The notes: generated by a model from the sequence alone, not told the origin. Positions 43,047 through 52,437 are shown, counted from the first letter of the stretch. The stretch: 64,000 bases of DNA from Ktedonobacter racemifer DSM 44963 (GCF_000178855.1 NZ_ADVG01000002.1:992001-1056000); one strand, 5' to 3'. Numbers and translations are program-made.

Positions 43047-44048
43047 TTACTTGGTGTGGCGGACATATTTGCCGGGGATCTGGTCCTGGGCCTCCATGCT
43101 TTCGATGCTGGAAAGGACGTAGAGCATGGAGGTGGCGGGATTGACCCGCAACTCGTTCTCTACGGAGCGCACGCCTGGGAATGTGTTGGCGATCTCTTCT
43201 GCGGCCTGCTTCTGCGCCTCATCGTGGACGCTACCGCTCAGGCGGACGTTGCCCAGGCGTGGATAGACACCAATCGGCAGTTCCTGCGTGCGGGGGTCAT
43301 GCGCCATGGCCATCGCGAGCTGGCTGGCCAGCGTATCGTCGGCGATCAGGCGATTCTTGATCTCCAGCAGGCCGGGAACGCCCAACGCCTGGTTGGTGAC
43401 GATATCGGAGCGCAGCGAGCTGGAGATGTTGCCATCCAGGTAGAGCACGCTATCCAGCACACGCATATCTATACCCTTGAAGTCCACGTGGAGCGGCCCC
43501 AGCTCGAAGAGGATCTCTTCGACCTCGTTCTGAAGCTCGCTATCGGGGCGATAATTTGGCAGGCTCTGCAAGGTAGACTCGGGCAGCGAGGCCTCAATGC
43601 GTCCGCTCTCCAGGCGCGAGAGATAGCGTCTCGCCAGCAGTACGTCCTGCCCCTTCAGGCTCTTGGCGACCACGTAGGCCAGTTCGCCACTGCCAGGATG
43701 CACGGCGATCAGGTAGAGCACGCCCGTCGAGCCCGATTCGCTATGATGCACCTGCGAATGGCTATTGAACATCGCCGCGCCGGGTGCCTCTTTGCGCGCC
43801 TGCTCCAGCTCATCACGCGAAATAGTCAGGTTGACGCCATTGCTAGAGGCGCTCGCGACCGTGTTGAAGGGCACATAGACGGTGCGGCCCATAAAGCGAC
43901 CTAAGCGCACGCCCAGCACAATGGCCCGCCAATCTCGGGCATCAAAACCTATATGGGTCAGCGTCCCGCTCTCACCATCGGAGCAATAAACCTTGCTGCC
44001 GAAAATAAATTTCTGCATCTCAGCGATTGATGTCGTCGTCGTTTCCAT
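43047..44048 (-). CDS. PRC-barrel / BON-domain protein
   Basis: 333 residues. The N-terminal PRC-barrel (KFIFGSKVYCSDGESGTLTHIGFDARDWRAIVLGVRLG) is followed by a second PRC-like module (GVLYLIAVHPGSGELAYVVAKSLKGQDVLLARRYL), and the C-terminal BON domain is RLIADDTLASQLAMAMAHDPRTQELPIGVYPRLGNVRLSGSVHDEAQKQAAEEIANTFPGVRSVENEL. Such proteins couple RNA/protein or phospholipid binding to stress adaptation. No signal peptide or membrane helix. Its role is not known. Confidence 0.85.
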   Translation of the reverse strand: METTTTSIAEMQKFIFGSKVYCSDGESGTLTHIGFDARDWRAIVLGVRLGRFMGRTVYVPFNTVASASSNGVNLTISRDELEQARKEAPGAAMFNSHSQVHHSESGSTGVLYLIAVHPGSGELAYVVAKSLKGQDVLLARRYLSRLESGRIEASLPESTLQSLPNYRPDSELQNEVEEILFELGPLHVDFKGIDMRVLDSVLYLDGNISSSLRSDIVTNQALGVPGLLEIKNRLIADDTLASQLAMAMAHDPRTQELPIGVYPRLGNVRLSGSVHDEAQKQAAEEIANTFPGVRSVENELRVNPATSMLYVLSSIESMEAQDQIPGKYVRHTK

Positions 44049-44105
44049 AGAATATTATTCCTGCTTTATGATGTAAGATACTCTCAGCGTCTACGACGCT
44101 TCTCA

Positions 44106-44164
44106 GGGGTATGGTATGTGGTGGGCAAAGACCAGTGGCCTTTGCCCACCACATACCATACCCC
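44106..44164. repeat. Long hairpin repeat, 25-bp stem, flanks on both sides
   Basis: Arms 44106-44130 / 44140-44164, starting GGGGTATGG, 9-nt loop. The left flank 44083-44100 is CTCAGCGTCTACGACGCT and the right flank 44177-44204 contains GTGGTGAGG and CTTGAGGTAGATACA, as at 28882. Confidence 0.92.
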
Positions 44165-44302
44165 GCGAGCCACATAGTGGTGAGGAACCTTGAGGTAGAT
44201 ACACTTTTCTAAAGTATACAACAAACAGGGTCAGTGAACATCAGCAATATCCACTGACCCATTCATCAGCCCTACATCTATTACACGTTTCTTAGCTATA
44301 TT

Positions 44303-44370
44303 TGGGTAAATGATGTGGAGTGCCCCTGGCAGCCTATAGGCCGCCAGGGGCACTCCACATCATTTACCCA
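44303..44370. repeat. Long hairpin repeat, 28-bp stem, with conserved right flank
   Basis: Perfect arms 44303-44330 / 44343-44370. The 12-nt loop contains GCCTATAGGC. On the right, 44376-44390 is the inverse of TCGCGCCAGCGGCGC. Confidence 0.9.
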
Positions 44371-44403
44371 AGCGCGCGCCGCTGGCGCGAGAGGTGCGAA
44401 AAG

Positions 44404-45000
44404 TCATACCGACGACATCGTTTTGGCCTGCTGGCGACGCTGGCGACGCGCGCGCAGCCGCTTGGCGATCTTCGTGCCGACAAAGATGAAGAGCGCGAGA
44501 CAGAGCACGACAATCACGACCATCACGGTCGGCGCCAGCAGCGAGAGTATCACCGAGATAATCATCCCTATGTCTTCCAGAATGCTGATCCCGATGTTGA
44601 GAAAGCCCGCCGTTCCTACGGTTGAGGCGGCACGTGTGGTGGCCTTGGTCGCGTGCGTCACGCCCGCGATGCTACCACCCACGATCAGTGGAATCGCCAG
44701 GGCAGCCCCGGAGGTATGACCAGAGGCGGCCGCAGCCACCAGCGCGCCCGCGATGGGACGCACTACGGTATGGATAATATCCCAAACATGATCCACACCA
44801 GGGATTTTATCCGCGAAGAGATCGGCCAGGGCCAGGATGGCCAGCGCGATCATAAACCAGTCGCTTGTAATATATGCAAAGTCAGGGTTGACCTTGTACA
44901 GGTGAAAGAAACGCGCCGCGATCGCGTATGACAGGAGTGGCATATAGGCGTTAATGCCCGATGAGAAGGCCAGGCCGATGCCAGACGCTGTAATATCCAT
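44404..45000 (-). CDS. DUF4126 multi-pass membrane protein
   Basis: 198 residues; AGAGGAATGC precedes the ATG. The family signature GIGLAFSSGINAYMPLL and four to five hydrophobic segments (LVAAAASGHTSGAALAIPLIVGGSIAGVTHATKATTRAAS, IGMIISVILSLLAPTVMVVIVVLCLALFIFVG) are present, ending in a basic tail (RLRARRQRRQQAK). Members have an internally repeated helical hairpin. Function is unknown in all species I know of. It stands alone between a GH1 gene and a hairpin cluster. Confidence 0.88.
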   Translation of the reverse strand: MDITASGIGLAFSSGINAYMPLLSYAIAARFFHLYKVNPDFAYITSDWFMIALAILALADLFADKIPGVDHVWDIIHTVVRPIAGALVAAAASGHTSGAALAIPLIVGGSIAGVTHATKATTRAASTVGTAGFLNIGISILEDIGMIISVILSLLAPTVMVVIVVLCLALFIFVGTKIAKRLRARRQRRQQAKTMSSV

Positions 45001-45128
45001 GCATTCCTCTTGATAAATCAGCTATGAACGCTTGATGCAAAAAAACACAACACCCGAGTAAAGATTCTACGTATAAGGACGCACAAATGTTCCATGGATC
45101 AAAAGGTCAAATCTGACAGATCAAGCAG

Positions 45129-46508
45129 CTATACATGCAAATGTTGTAGCTCCTCGCGAGGACCAAAGATGCTCTCCAGGGCATTGGGAGCGTAACGCGC
45201 CACAATCTCCTCGGTAATCGCGTTGGCGCGACAGATCTCACCAAACATACTGGCACTGCGCCGGGGCGTACGCCGCTGCGTTCGGGGATCCAGGTCTATC
45301 AGACCAAAGCGCACATGCCAGCCATTATTCCACTCAAAATTGTCCACCAGGGACCAGTAGAAGTAGCCCTTCACCGGAATGCCATCCTGAATGGCGCGAT
45401 GCGCCTGCGCCAGGTGCTCAAGAATCGCTGCTGGTCGCCTGTCATCGCGGGCATCGCAGAAGCCATTTTCACTGATGTACAGCGGCTTATTGCCACGCGT
45501 GCGCCGGTAGACATCGTACAGGACGCGATACATCCCCTCGGGATAGATCTCACCAAAATGGCCATCCAGCCCCTCATCATTGCAGACCGCGCCCGGGCGG
45601 ACCGAGCGCCTGCCAAAGGCATCGCTTGCCGCACCTGGATCGAAGCTCACCAGTTCGCGGGTATAGTAGTTGACCCCGTGATAGTCGCGGGCGCCTGCAG
45701 CGCGCCGAATACCTGACGTAAGCAGGTTCCAGGGGAAGGCGTAGCGGCCCTCCTCAGCGAGCTTGAGCGCGTTCCAGTTGAAGTAGGAGTCCTGCACGCC
45801 TGCCACGGCGTGATCGAGTGGGGAGAGGAAGAAGGCTGGATCGAAAAGGCGGTAATGCAGGCAGTAGCCAATGCGCGCCTGGGGCTGATGTAGACGGATG
45901 GCATAGAACGCCTCCACGTGGGCACGCATGAGGTTATGTAGGACACGCAAGGCGCGCAGGAGATCACGCTCACCCGGCGGAAACTCGCCCATCTGGTAGC
46001 CCTGAACCGCGTAGACGTTTGGCTCATTCAGCGTCACCCAGAAGTCGCACAGATCCTTGAGCGCCTGTGTCACATAGTTGACATAGCGCAGGAAGTAGCG
46101 CACATTCTCGCCGCGCGCGAAGCCGCCGCGCTCCGCGAACCAGAGCGGCTCGGTAAAGTGATGTAGCGTCACCACAGGCGTCATATTACGGCGCCGCAGG
46201 TCCTGAAGCATCTCGCGATAGCGCTCAAGCGCCGAGCTATCCCATATTCCCTCGCGTGGCTCAATGCGGCTCCACTCCAGGCTCAGACGTAGTGCGTTAT
46301 TCTCCATCTGCTCCGCCAGCTCAAAATCCTGCTCGGCGTTCTCCCACCAGTTGGCGGCCTGCCCACACTCCTCGCCACTGAGAATGTGGCCCTGCTGCTC
46401 CCAGCGATACCACTGGTTATTGACATTGCCCCCCTCGCACTGGTGCGACGAGGAGGCAGTCCCCCACAAAAAGCCTTTGGGGAAGCGTAACTCACGTTGT
46501 TTCGCCAT
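45129..46508 (-). CDS. Glycoside hydrolase family 1 (beta-glucosidase/galactosidase type)
   Basis: 459 residues from ATG 46508 with GGAGAGA upstream. GH1 motifs are RFPKGFLWGTASSSHQCEGGN at the N-terminus, the acid/base in TLNEPNVYA (Glu about 162) and the nucleophile in LYISENGF (Glu about 347), plus KGYFYWSLVDNFEWNNGWHVRFGLIDLD. The usual His of the active site is seen in LHHFTEPLWF. It hydrolyses beta-glycosides with retention. No signal peptide, so it probably acts on imported disaccharides. No transporter gene is adjacent. Confidence 0.95.
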   Translation of the reverse strand: MAKQRELRFPKGFLWGTASSSHQCEGGNVNNQWYRWEQQGHILSGEECGQAANWWENAEQDFELAEQMENNALRLSLEWSRIEPREGIWDSSALERYREMLQDLRRRNMTPVVTLHHFTEPLWFAERGGFARGENVRYFLRYVNYVTQALKDLCDFWVTLNEPNVYAVQGYQMGEFPPGERDLLRALRVLHNLMRAHVEAFYAIRLHQPQARIGYCLHYRLFDPAFFLSPLDHAVAGVQDSYFNWNALKLAEEGRYAFPWNLLTSGIRRAAGARDYHGVNYYTRELVSFDPGAASDAFGRRSVRPGAVCNDEGLDGHFGEIYPEGMYRVLYDVYRRTRGNKPLYISENGFCDARDDRRPAAILEHLAQAHRAIQDGIPVKGYFYWSLVDNFEWNNGWHVRFGLIDLDPRTQRRTPRRSASMFGEICRANAITEEIVARYAPNALESIFGPREELQHLHV

Positions 46509-46683
46509 CGTAACTCTCTCCGACTGTGCAGGCAATTCTTCTCTATCCTACCATGATACACGAATGGATGCCTGCTCTTGCCTCACATCTCCATGATCAT
46601 GCTCCTCATATAATACTAGATACACGAAACTCACTTCAGCAGGGCTGAATACACCTGATGAGGAAGTGGCTTCTCACCACTAC

Positions 46684-46752
46684 GTGGTTCGCCGGGTAAG
46701 GGTGTGTGGGACCGGACGGCTGCGCCGTCCGGCCCCACCCTGTGCGAACCAC
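46684..46752. repeat. Degenerate member of the long-hairpin family
   Basis: The outer GTGGTTCG pairs with CGAACCAC and the inner CCGGACGGC pairs with GCCGTCCGG around TGC. The middle part, GGGTAAGGGTGTG on the left, has lost its complement. It looks like an element in decay. Confidence 0.6.
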
Positions 46753-46789
46753 CGCAGGTGCTGAGGCGAGACGCTGCCAGGCAAAGCGA

Positions 46790-46824
46790 AGAGCGCCGGT
46801 TCCCTTGCGGGAAACTGGCGCTCT
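46790..46824 (-). terminator. Terminator of the Nuo-type operon
   Basis: AGAGCGCC pairs with GGCGCTCT, with inner complementary GTT/AAC and CC/GG around the loop. It lies 28 bases past the last stop on the minus strand. Confidence 0.6.
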
Positions 46825-46851
46825 TGCTTGTTTGCGTTCTGAGGGACGCTG

Positions 46852-49257
46852 TTATTCGCGGATGCCGCGGGCGGGCAGCGGGCGAACCAGCGGGCTCATG
46901 ACGGGCAGGCTTTTCTTGCCGCGGGGCAGACGCTGGCGGACCAGGTAGTTGGGGGCCTGGGCCAGGTCCTGCTTCTCCAGGGTCACGTCCTCACCGAAGC
47001 GGTTGAAGAACGAGAGCTCGAAGTTGGGGGTCTCACCCAGCGCACCGTGAGGGCAGACCTCGACGCAATCGCCGCAGAAGATACAGCGGTCCAGCGCGAA
47101 GGCGTAGCGCGTCAGGTGGCGCTCGGCCATCATCAGCGAACCAGTTGGGCAGACCTGGACACAGGCGCCACAGGAGACGCAGTCGGTGTCATGCAGGCTG
47201 ACATTGAACGGGGTCGAGACGATGGTATCAAAACCCTTACCAAACATGCCGTAGCAGTCGGGACCGATGACGTCGTGGCAGACGCGAACACACTGCGTGC
47301 AGTTGATGCACTTGTTGGGATCGCGCAGGATGAAGCTATGCGAGAGATCGGTCTCGTAGTCATGGTAGTCGGTCGGCTCACCGTCGTGGAAACGGTTGTC
47401 GGCCAGGCCATGCTCGATACTGTAGCGCTGGAGGTCACACTGGCCAGCCGCCGGACAGGCGCACTGGAGACAGCGGGCGGCCTCGCGCTGGGCCTGCTCT
47501 TGCACATACCCTGACTCAATAATTTTGAAATTGCGCTTGCGCTCCTCATAGGGGAGCATCGGCATCTTGACCTTGGGTTCGACCGGCTTGTAGGGCACGA
47601 TGTCGAAGAGGTCGGGCTTGCGCTCCTCCAGCTCCAGGCGGCGGGAGACCTCGTCCATGTCCTCACCCATCAGGAAGGCATGCATTGAGCGCGCACCCAG
47701 TTTGCCCTGAGCGATACACTCAATAACGGTCTTAGCGCCCATCTGGCAGTCACCACCAGCGAAGACGCCGTGACGGTCCGTCATGAAGTTATGAGGATTG
47801 GTCTGGATCGTGCTCCACTTGGTCCACTTCACACCCGACTTGGAGTCGAGTACGCGCTCATCGGGTTTCTGACCGATGGCCGGGACGACCGTGTTACAAC
47901 CGACGATGAACTCGGAGCCGGGAACGGGAACCGGGCGGCGGCGACCACTGGCGTCTGGCTCACCCAGCTTGTTGCGCTGGAACTCCACGCCCTTGACCTT
48001 GCCACTCTCGGTGATGATGCGCGTCTGACTCACATAGAGCTGCAGGTGCGTACCCTCGGCCTCACCATCCTCAACCTCTTCTTCAGTCGCGCCCATCTCA
48101 CTGCGACCGCGGCGGTACATGGTGTGGACCTTCGCGCCCAGGCGCAGCGAGGTACGGGTACAGTCGAAGGCAGTGAAACCACCACCGATAACGACGACCT
48201 CGTCGCTCTCGCGTACGGGAACGAACTTACCCTCGACCTTTTCACCCAGGAAGGCGATAGCGTTAACCACGCCCTCGGCATCCTCACCTTCGATCTTCAG
48301 TGGATTACTAGTCCAGGCACCGATCGCCAGGTAGATGGCGTCGTAGCCCAAGGCGAAGAGGTCATCTACCGTGAAGTCTTTGCCAAGCTCGACGTTAAAC
48401 TGGATCTCGGCACCCAGGTCAAGTACGTGCTGCAGCTCGCGATCCATCATATCCTTCTGCAAGCGATATTCAGGAATGCCATAACGCAACATACCACCAG
48501 CCTGTGGCTGCTTGTCGAAGATCTTGACCTGGTGACCGCGTAGGGCCAGGTAGTAGGCACAGGCCATACCAGCCGGGCCAGCACCGATGACCGCGACCTT
48601 CTTGCCAGTGGCTGGATCCTTCTCGTAGGGCACGGGAGGATCAAGCAGGCAGGTCTCAGCGGCATGACCATGCATGCGACAGATAGCGATCTCTTCCTCG
48701 ACCAGCGCACGGCGGCAGCCCTTCTGACAGGGAGCCGGGCAGACCAGGCCCAGGATATAGGGGAAGGGCAGCACCTCTTTAACCAGGCGTGCGGCCTCTT
48801 TCATCGAGCCCTGCGCGATCAGCTCCAGGTAGCCAGGGATATCGATGTGGGTTGGACACTCGACCTGGCAGGGAGGCTGACAGTAGGCATTGTGGTCGGA
48901 GAGCATCATCTCCAGGTTGGTGCGGCGAATATGGAAGAGCTCATCCGAGTTCGTCGTCACCGTCATGCCGGGCTGAGCAGGTGTGTTACATGAGGGCAGA
49001 GGCCGGTCGACGCCATCAATGTGCACCAGGCACATGCGGCAGGCCGAGGTTGGCTCTAGCTTCTCATCATTACACAGATTAGGGATATCTTCAATCCCAT
49101 TATCAACCGCCACACTCAGAATGGTCTGGCCTTCGTAAGCCTGCATGACCTTGCCATCAATGGTTAGGGTAAAACTAGGATGGCCGACCTCGTTACGAAC
49201 GAGAGGTGTCTGCTCCCGAGTGCTGACAGAAAAATTATCTCTAATTGTAATTGCCAT
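46852..49257 (-). CDS. Nuo-G-like / GltD-like iron-sulfur flavoprotein
   Basis: 801 residues; AGAGGATAAG upstream. Domains in order: a [2Fe-2S] ferredoxin (about 25-105; cysteines in NLCNDEKLEPTSACRMC and the LPSC that follows); a glutamate-synthase beta-like Fe-S segment (AYCQPPCQVECPTHIDIPGY); an FAD domain (KKVAVIGAGPAGMACAYYLALRGHQV); a second Rossmann site (EVVVIGGGFTAFDCTRTSLRLG); then three 4Cys ferredoxin motifs (CINCTQCVRVC, CVSCGACVQVCP and CIFCGDCVEVCP). It should pass electrons between a pyridine nucleotide or FAD and a chain of Fe-S clusters. It is the last gene of a four-gene operon; electron bifurcation is possible but not shown. Confidence 0.88.
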   Translation of the reverse strand: MAITIRDNFSVSTREQTPLVRNEVGHPSFTLTIDGKVMQAYEGQTILSVAVDNGIEDIPNLCNDEKLEPTSACRMCLVHIDGVDRPLPSCNTPAQPGMTVTTNSDELFHIRRTNLEMMLSDHNAYCQPPCQVECPTHIDIPGYLELIAQGSMKEAARLVKEVLPFPYILGLVCPAPCQKGCRRALVEEEIAICRMHGHAAETCLLDPPVPYEKDPATGKKVAVIGAGPAGMACAYYLALRGHQVKIFDKQPQAGGMLRYGIPEYRLQKDMMDRELQHVLDLGAEIQFNVELGKDFTVDDLFALGYDAIYLAIGAWTSNPLKIEGEDAEGVVNAIAFLGEKVEGKFVPVRESDEVVVIGGGFTAFDCTRTSLRLGAKVHTMYRRGRSEMGATEEEVEDGEAEGTHLQLYVSQTRIITESGKVKGVEFQRNKLGEPDASGRRRPVPVPGSEFIVGCNTVVPAIGQKPDERVLDSKSGVKWTKWSTIQTNPHNFMTDRHGVFAGGDCQMGAKTVIECIAQGKLGARSMHAFLMGEDMDEVSRRLELEERKPDLFDIVPYKPVEPKVKMPMLPYEERKRNFKIIESGYVQEQAQREAARCLQCACPAAGQCDLQRYSIEHGLADNRFHDGEPTDYHDYETDLSHSFILRDPNKCINCTQCVRVCHDVIGPDCYGMFGKGFDTIVSTPFNVSLHDTDCVSCGACVQVCPTGSLMMAERHLTRYAFALDRCIFCGDCVEVCPHGALGETPNFELSFFNRFGEDVTLEKQDLAQAPNYLVRQRLPRGKKSLPVMSPLVRPLPARGIRE

Positions 49258-49284
49258 GAATACTTATCCTCTTCGCATCGCTGA

Positions 49285-50616
49285 CTACGGCAAAACGTGC
49301 TTCGTCACGAAACGATGAGAGCGCACTGGCGCGCATTTTCCGGTCGGACACTGCAACTCCTGCACATGCATGGTGAAGTGTTCCGGCCAGTAACGCTTCG
49401 CGGTCTTCAAGGGGTTGGTTGCCTGTACACCAAAGCCACAGAGTGAGCCATTGGGGACATACTGCGCAAACTCATCGAGCACATCCAGGTCGCCATTGAC
49501 GCCCAGATCGCTTACGACACCCTCAAGAATTCCTGTAATGCGCTTCACACCCAGACGACAGGGAACGCACTTTCCACAAGACTCTTTGCTCAGATAGCGG
49601 CTCCGCTCCATTGCCCATGCCACCATGCAGGTATCGACGGGCAGGACCTCAATCACGCCAGAGCCAACTATCGCACCGGCCGCTTCAATGGGATCGTAAT
49701 CAAAGATCGTATCCAGCAGAGAAGGAGGCAGGGCTCCACCTTCGGCACCACCGACCACCACGCCACGGATATCGTTGGCGCTCGCATTGACTCCTGCACG
49801 CGTCAGGATATCGCGAATGGTGGTTCCAAAGGGCACCTCGATCACACATGGCTCGCTCTCGGCACCCGCGCCATAGACCGTCAGGATCTTGCTGCCGCCG
49901 GTAATGCTCGTGCCGGTCTGAGCGAATGCGCCCGGGCCTTCACGCACAATTACGGGCACGTTAGCCAGCGTCTCCACGCTATTGATCGCCGTTGGTTTAT
50001 CCCACAGACCGTATTGGGCTGGGAAGGGTGGGCGCTGCTCAGGCATACCACGACGTCCCTTGATGGCGGCAATTTGCACCGTCTCCTCGCCACCGATAAA
50101 GCCAAGGTCTACTGCGACCACTGAGATGGTGCAGCTAAAGTCGGTCCCCAGGATATCACGTCCGACCAGGTTGGCCTCGAGCGCTTCCTGCAACGCGGCC
50201 TGCACCGTCTGAATGCCTTCTTTGTACAGGCTGCGCGTAAAGAGATACGCCTCAGACGCACCTACCGCGTAGGCTGCCAGGATGATGCCCTCGATGACCT
50301 GGTGTGGATTGTACTCCAGCAAGAGGCGGGCCGCCAGGGAGCGGCTATCGGCATCATAGGCATTACAAATAACATACTTCTGGTCGTCGTCGGTTGAACG
50401 CACAACGCGCCATTTCTCGCCGGTCAGGCGACCAGCACCACCACGACCACGCAGCCTGGCATCCGTCACCTGCTGGATAATCTGGTTGGGCGTGTTCTGG
50501 CGTAGCGCACTCTCGAGCGCGCTATAGCCGCCGGCACTACGATAGGCAGCAAGCCCGCGTACATCGCGGTCATCCTGCTGCCTCAAGAGACGATTTACAT
50601 TTTTCTTCTCAGGCAT
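49285..50616 (-). CDS. nuoF: NuoF-like flavoprotein (NADH-binding subunit type)
   Basis: 443 residues; GAGG in the end of the upstream gene precedes the ATG, and the two genes overlap by 8 bp. The FMN loop is RGRGGAGRLTGEKW. The C-terminal [4Fe-4S] motif is SKESCGKCVPCRLG, then NGSLCGFG. The segment that in NuoF reads CNADExEPG and contacts FMN and NADH is CNAYDADSRSLAARL here, so key acids and the Pro-Gly are altered. Length fits NuoF. It forms the electron-entry or exit module with its neighbours. Confidence 0.88.
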   Translation of the reverse strand: MPEKKNVNRLLRQQDDRDVRGLAAYRSAGGYSALESALRQNTPNQIIQQVTDARLRGRGGAGRLTGEKWRVVRSTDDDQKYVICNAYDADSRSLAARLLLEYNPHQVIEGIILAAYAVGASEAYLFTRSLYKEGIQTVQAALQEALEANLVGRDILGTDFSCTISVVAVDLGFIGGEETVQIAAIKGRRGMPEQRPPFPAQYGLWDKPTAINSVETLANVPVIVREGPGAFAQTGTSITGGSKILTVYGAGAESEPCVIEVPFGTTIRDILTRAGVNASANDIRGVVVGGAEGGALPPSLLDTIFDYDPIEAAGAIVGSGVIEVLPVDTCMVAWAMERSRYLSKESCGKCVPCRLGVKRITGILEGVVSDLGVNGDLDVLDEFAQYVPNGSLCGFGVQATNPLKTAKRYWPEHFTMHVQELQCPTGKCAPVRSHRFVTKHVLP

Positions 50617-51349
50617 TTGGCTGCCTCACATGATGGATATTTCCCCACACACCACGCTTATCGGGCGCCCATCCTCGTTCTGGCTGATCGTCGCGCGTAA
50701 TGCCTTTGACCGCGGGTGCGGGTTTAAACTTCGGACTCATAGTGGCGATACCGAACACATCGCTCAGGTCAACACCACGCGCCTGGACCACACGCTTAGC
50801 CGCCTGCAATGAAAGATAGCCATACATATCCATGATTGCATCTAGCAGGCCAGGGAGCGAGGCCGCGTCATAGGGCCACTGTTCGATCAAGGCGTCCACC
50901 TGACTCAGGTCGATCTGCGGCTCCAGTTCGTCTTTGACTGGGGTGGTCACGCAGGGGGCGACGGGCTTATTGAAGTAGTCTACGGCGTACTCAGAGATAC
51001 GCGTCTTGTAGAATCCAGCTTTGGGCTCGCCGGAGGCGGTCCCTAGCTTGCGCGGGGTAAACTTCTCAGCACCATCGCGGATGTACGACTTATACCAGGG
51101 GCGTTCCCTCCACTCGTACATCGGCTCGTACTCAATGGTGATCGCGCGCGGAGGACAGGCCTTCTCACACAACAGACAGGCTTCACACTTCAGGTTAAAC
51201 TCTGTCTTGAGGCCCTCTTGCGCAATCAATTGGATCAAACCACGGCTGCGGGGTGGCAGCTTCGGCTTCTCATATGGATAGAGACGCGTGACCTTTGGGC
51301 GAAACATATGACTAAAGGTCAGGCTCATCCCTTCAAGGATACCACGCAT
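50609..51349 (-). CDS. Fused ferredoxin (NuoI-like) and NuoE-like helical protein
   Basis: 246 residues. The N-terminal part carries a single [4Fe-4S] motif, CEACLLCEKACPPRAITIEYE, where NuoI has two. Residues about 150-215 (LPGLLDAIMDMYGYLSLQAAKRVVQARGVDLSDVFGIATMSPKF) match the helical N-terminal domain of NuoE, but the four [2Fe-2S] cysteines of NuoE's C-terminus are absent. It starts 3 bases after nuoB ends and overlaps nuoF by 8 bp. The fusion probably links the NuoB-like and NuoF-like subunits; reading from recognisable motifs only. Confidence 0.78.
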   Translation of the reverse strand: MRGILEGMSLTFSHMFRPKVTRLYPYEKPKLPPRSRGLIQLIAQEGLKTEFNLKCEACLLCEKACPPRAITIEYEPMYEWRERPWYKSYIRDGAEKFTPRKLGTASGEPKAGFYKTRISEYAVDYFNKPVAPCVTTPVKDELEPQIDLSQVDALIEQWPYDAASLPGLLDAIMDMYGYLSLQAAKRVVQARGVDLSDVFGIATMSPKFKPAPAVKGITRDDQPERGWAPDKRGVWGNIHHVRQPNA

Positions 51350-51352
51350 ACG

Positions 51353-51958
51353 CTATACCTCAATCTCCTTCTCACCACGCACTTTGAGGCCCTGTTTCGC
51401 AATCTTCTCGCGCAGCTTCAGCAGGCCCTCGATCAGCGCTTCGGGGCGAGGAGGGCAACCAGGAATATACACATCAACTGGCACAATCGTGTCCACACCC
51501 TGAACGGTATAGTAGCTATCATAGAACTCGCCGCCAGAGTTGGCACACTGTCCCATGCTGATCACCCATTTGGGTTCAGGCATTTGCTCGTACAGCAAGC
51601 GCAGGCGGGGACCCATTTTAATCGACACCGTACCCGCGACGATCATCAGGTCTGCCTGTCTTGGGCTGGAACGGAAGACCTCAGAACCGAAACGCGAGAG
51701 GTCATACTGGGGGGCAGAGGCAGAGGCGATCATCTCAATCGCGCAACACGCCAGGCCATATCCCAACGGCCAGACAGATTTTGAGCGTGCCCAGTTTTGC
51801 GCCCATTGCAACATATCGGCCAGGCTCGTCAGCTGAACGGGTAACTCCTGGTCACCAGGGGTATATTCATGGGGACCAGAGGCCATTGACAGTGGAATGG
51901 GCTTGCGCCGCAGACCACCCTCAGGGCCGTTCCCATTGTCACTAAAATTGCTGCTCAT
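51353..51958 (-). CDS. nuoB: NuoB-like subunit (N2-cluster type)
   Basis: 201 residues, AGGAG upstream. The first gene of the operon. The NuoB/PSST motifs are LGYGLACCAIEMIA (two adjacent Cys), VISMGQCANSGG and IPGCPPRPEAL, the four ligands of the proximal N2-type [4Fe-4S] cluster. Core MIVAGTVSIKMGPRLRLLYEQMPEPKWV is strongly conserved. The N-terminal ~40 residues (MSSNFSDNGNGPEGGLRRK, PLSMASGPHEY) are unrelated. Its usual partner NuoD/NuoC is not in this operon. Confidence 0.93.
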   Translation of the reverse strand: MSSNFSDNGNGPEGGLRRKPIPLSMASGPHEYTPGDQELPVQLTSLADMLQWAQNWARSKSVWPLGYGLACCAIEMIASASAPQYDLSRFGSEVFRSSPRQADLMIVAGTVSIKMGPRLRLLYEQMPEPKWVISMGQCANSGGEFYDSYYTVQGVDTIVPVDVYIPGCPPRPEALIEGLLKLREKIAKQGLKVRGEKEIEV

Positions 51959-52437
51959 AACGTATAGAACTCCTAATGCAAAGGCTTAGCAGCACCTATT
52001 GCTCGGTTTAGATTTGGCAGGGCAAGAGATAATTACGGGGGTTATCTTGTACAGTTTTGCTTGTTTGTACATTCCACCTTGCGCCTATTATAGCACGTCC
52101 GGTCGAGCGGTGCCACAGCTTCGCGCTGCCTCTTTCCCCCTTTTGTACGCCCTTAAAGCCTCTTCGCGCCTGCGGCGCCCAGGGGTTATATGTAAGGTGC
52201 GGTGCCCCGGCGTTGCCTGGGGCACCGCACCTCACATATAACATATACTTGTTACACGTAGGGCCCATGGGTTAAGATTACTGATATGCAGATGACACAT
52301 TGGCGCACGCCTCCCTTCAGAGTAGACACGAAAGAAAGATACACCCGCTCCCCGCTTAGGGTAGCATCTCTTTGCGCCATTAGACTCATGTCCCCTGTGT
52401 GAAGTCGCACGCTGTACGTGCATAAAGGAGTTTTATT
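51959..52437. other. Gap between divergent nuoB and leuB
   Basis: Divergent promoter region. Holds the hairpin 52185-52242 with its TCGCGCCTGCGGCGCC flank (52164-52179). No gene or recognised regulatory RNA in the leuB leader. Confidence 0.55.
52185..52242. repeat. Long hairpin repeat, 24-bp stem, with conserved left flank
   Basis: Arms 52185-52208 / 52219-52242 with one A-C mismatch. Left flank TCGCGCCTGCGGCGCC at 52164-52179. Confidence 0.88.

Larger units (their letters stand above)
44049..44403. other. Gap with two long hairpins
   Basis: Holds hairpins 44106-44164 and 44303-44370 with conserved flanks and little else. Confidence 0.7.
46509..46851. other. Gap with a decayed hairpin and a terminator
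   Basis: Contains 46684-46752 and 46790-46824; no gene seen in the rest. Confidence 0.55.

Noticed and set aside
43023..43904. 293-codon + frame across the PRC/BON gene
   Set aside because: Shadow frame; no start signal and no domain.
47770..48543. 257-codon + strand frame inside the GltD-like gene
   Set aside because: Antisense shadow of a clearly conserved protein; no motif of its own.
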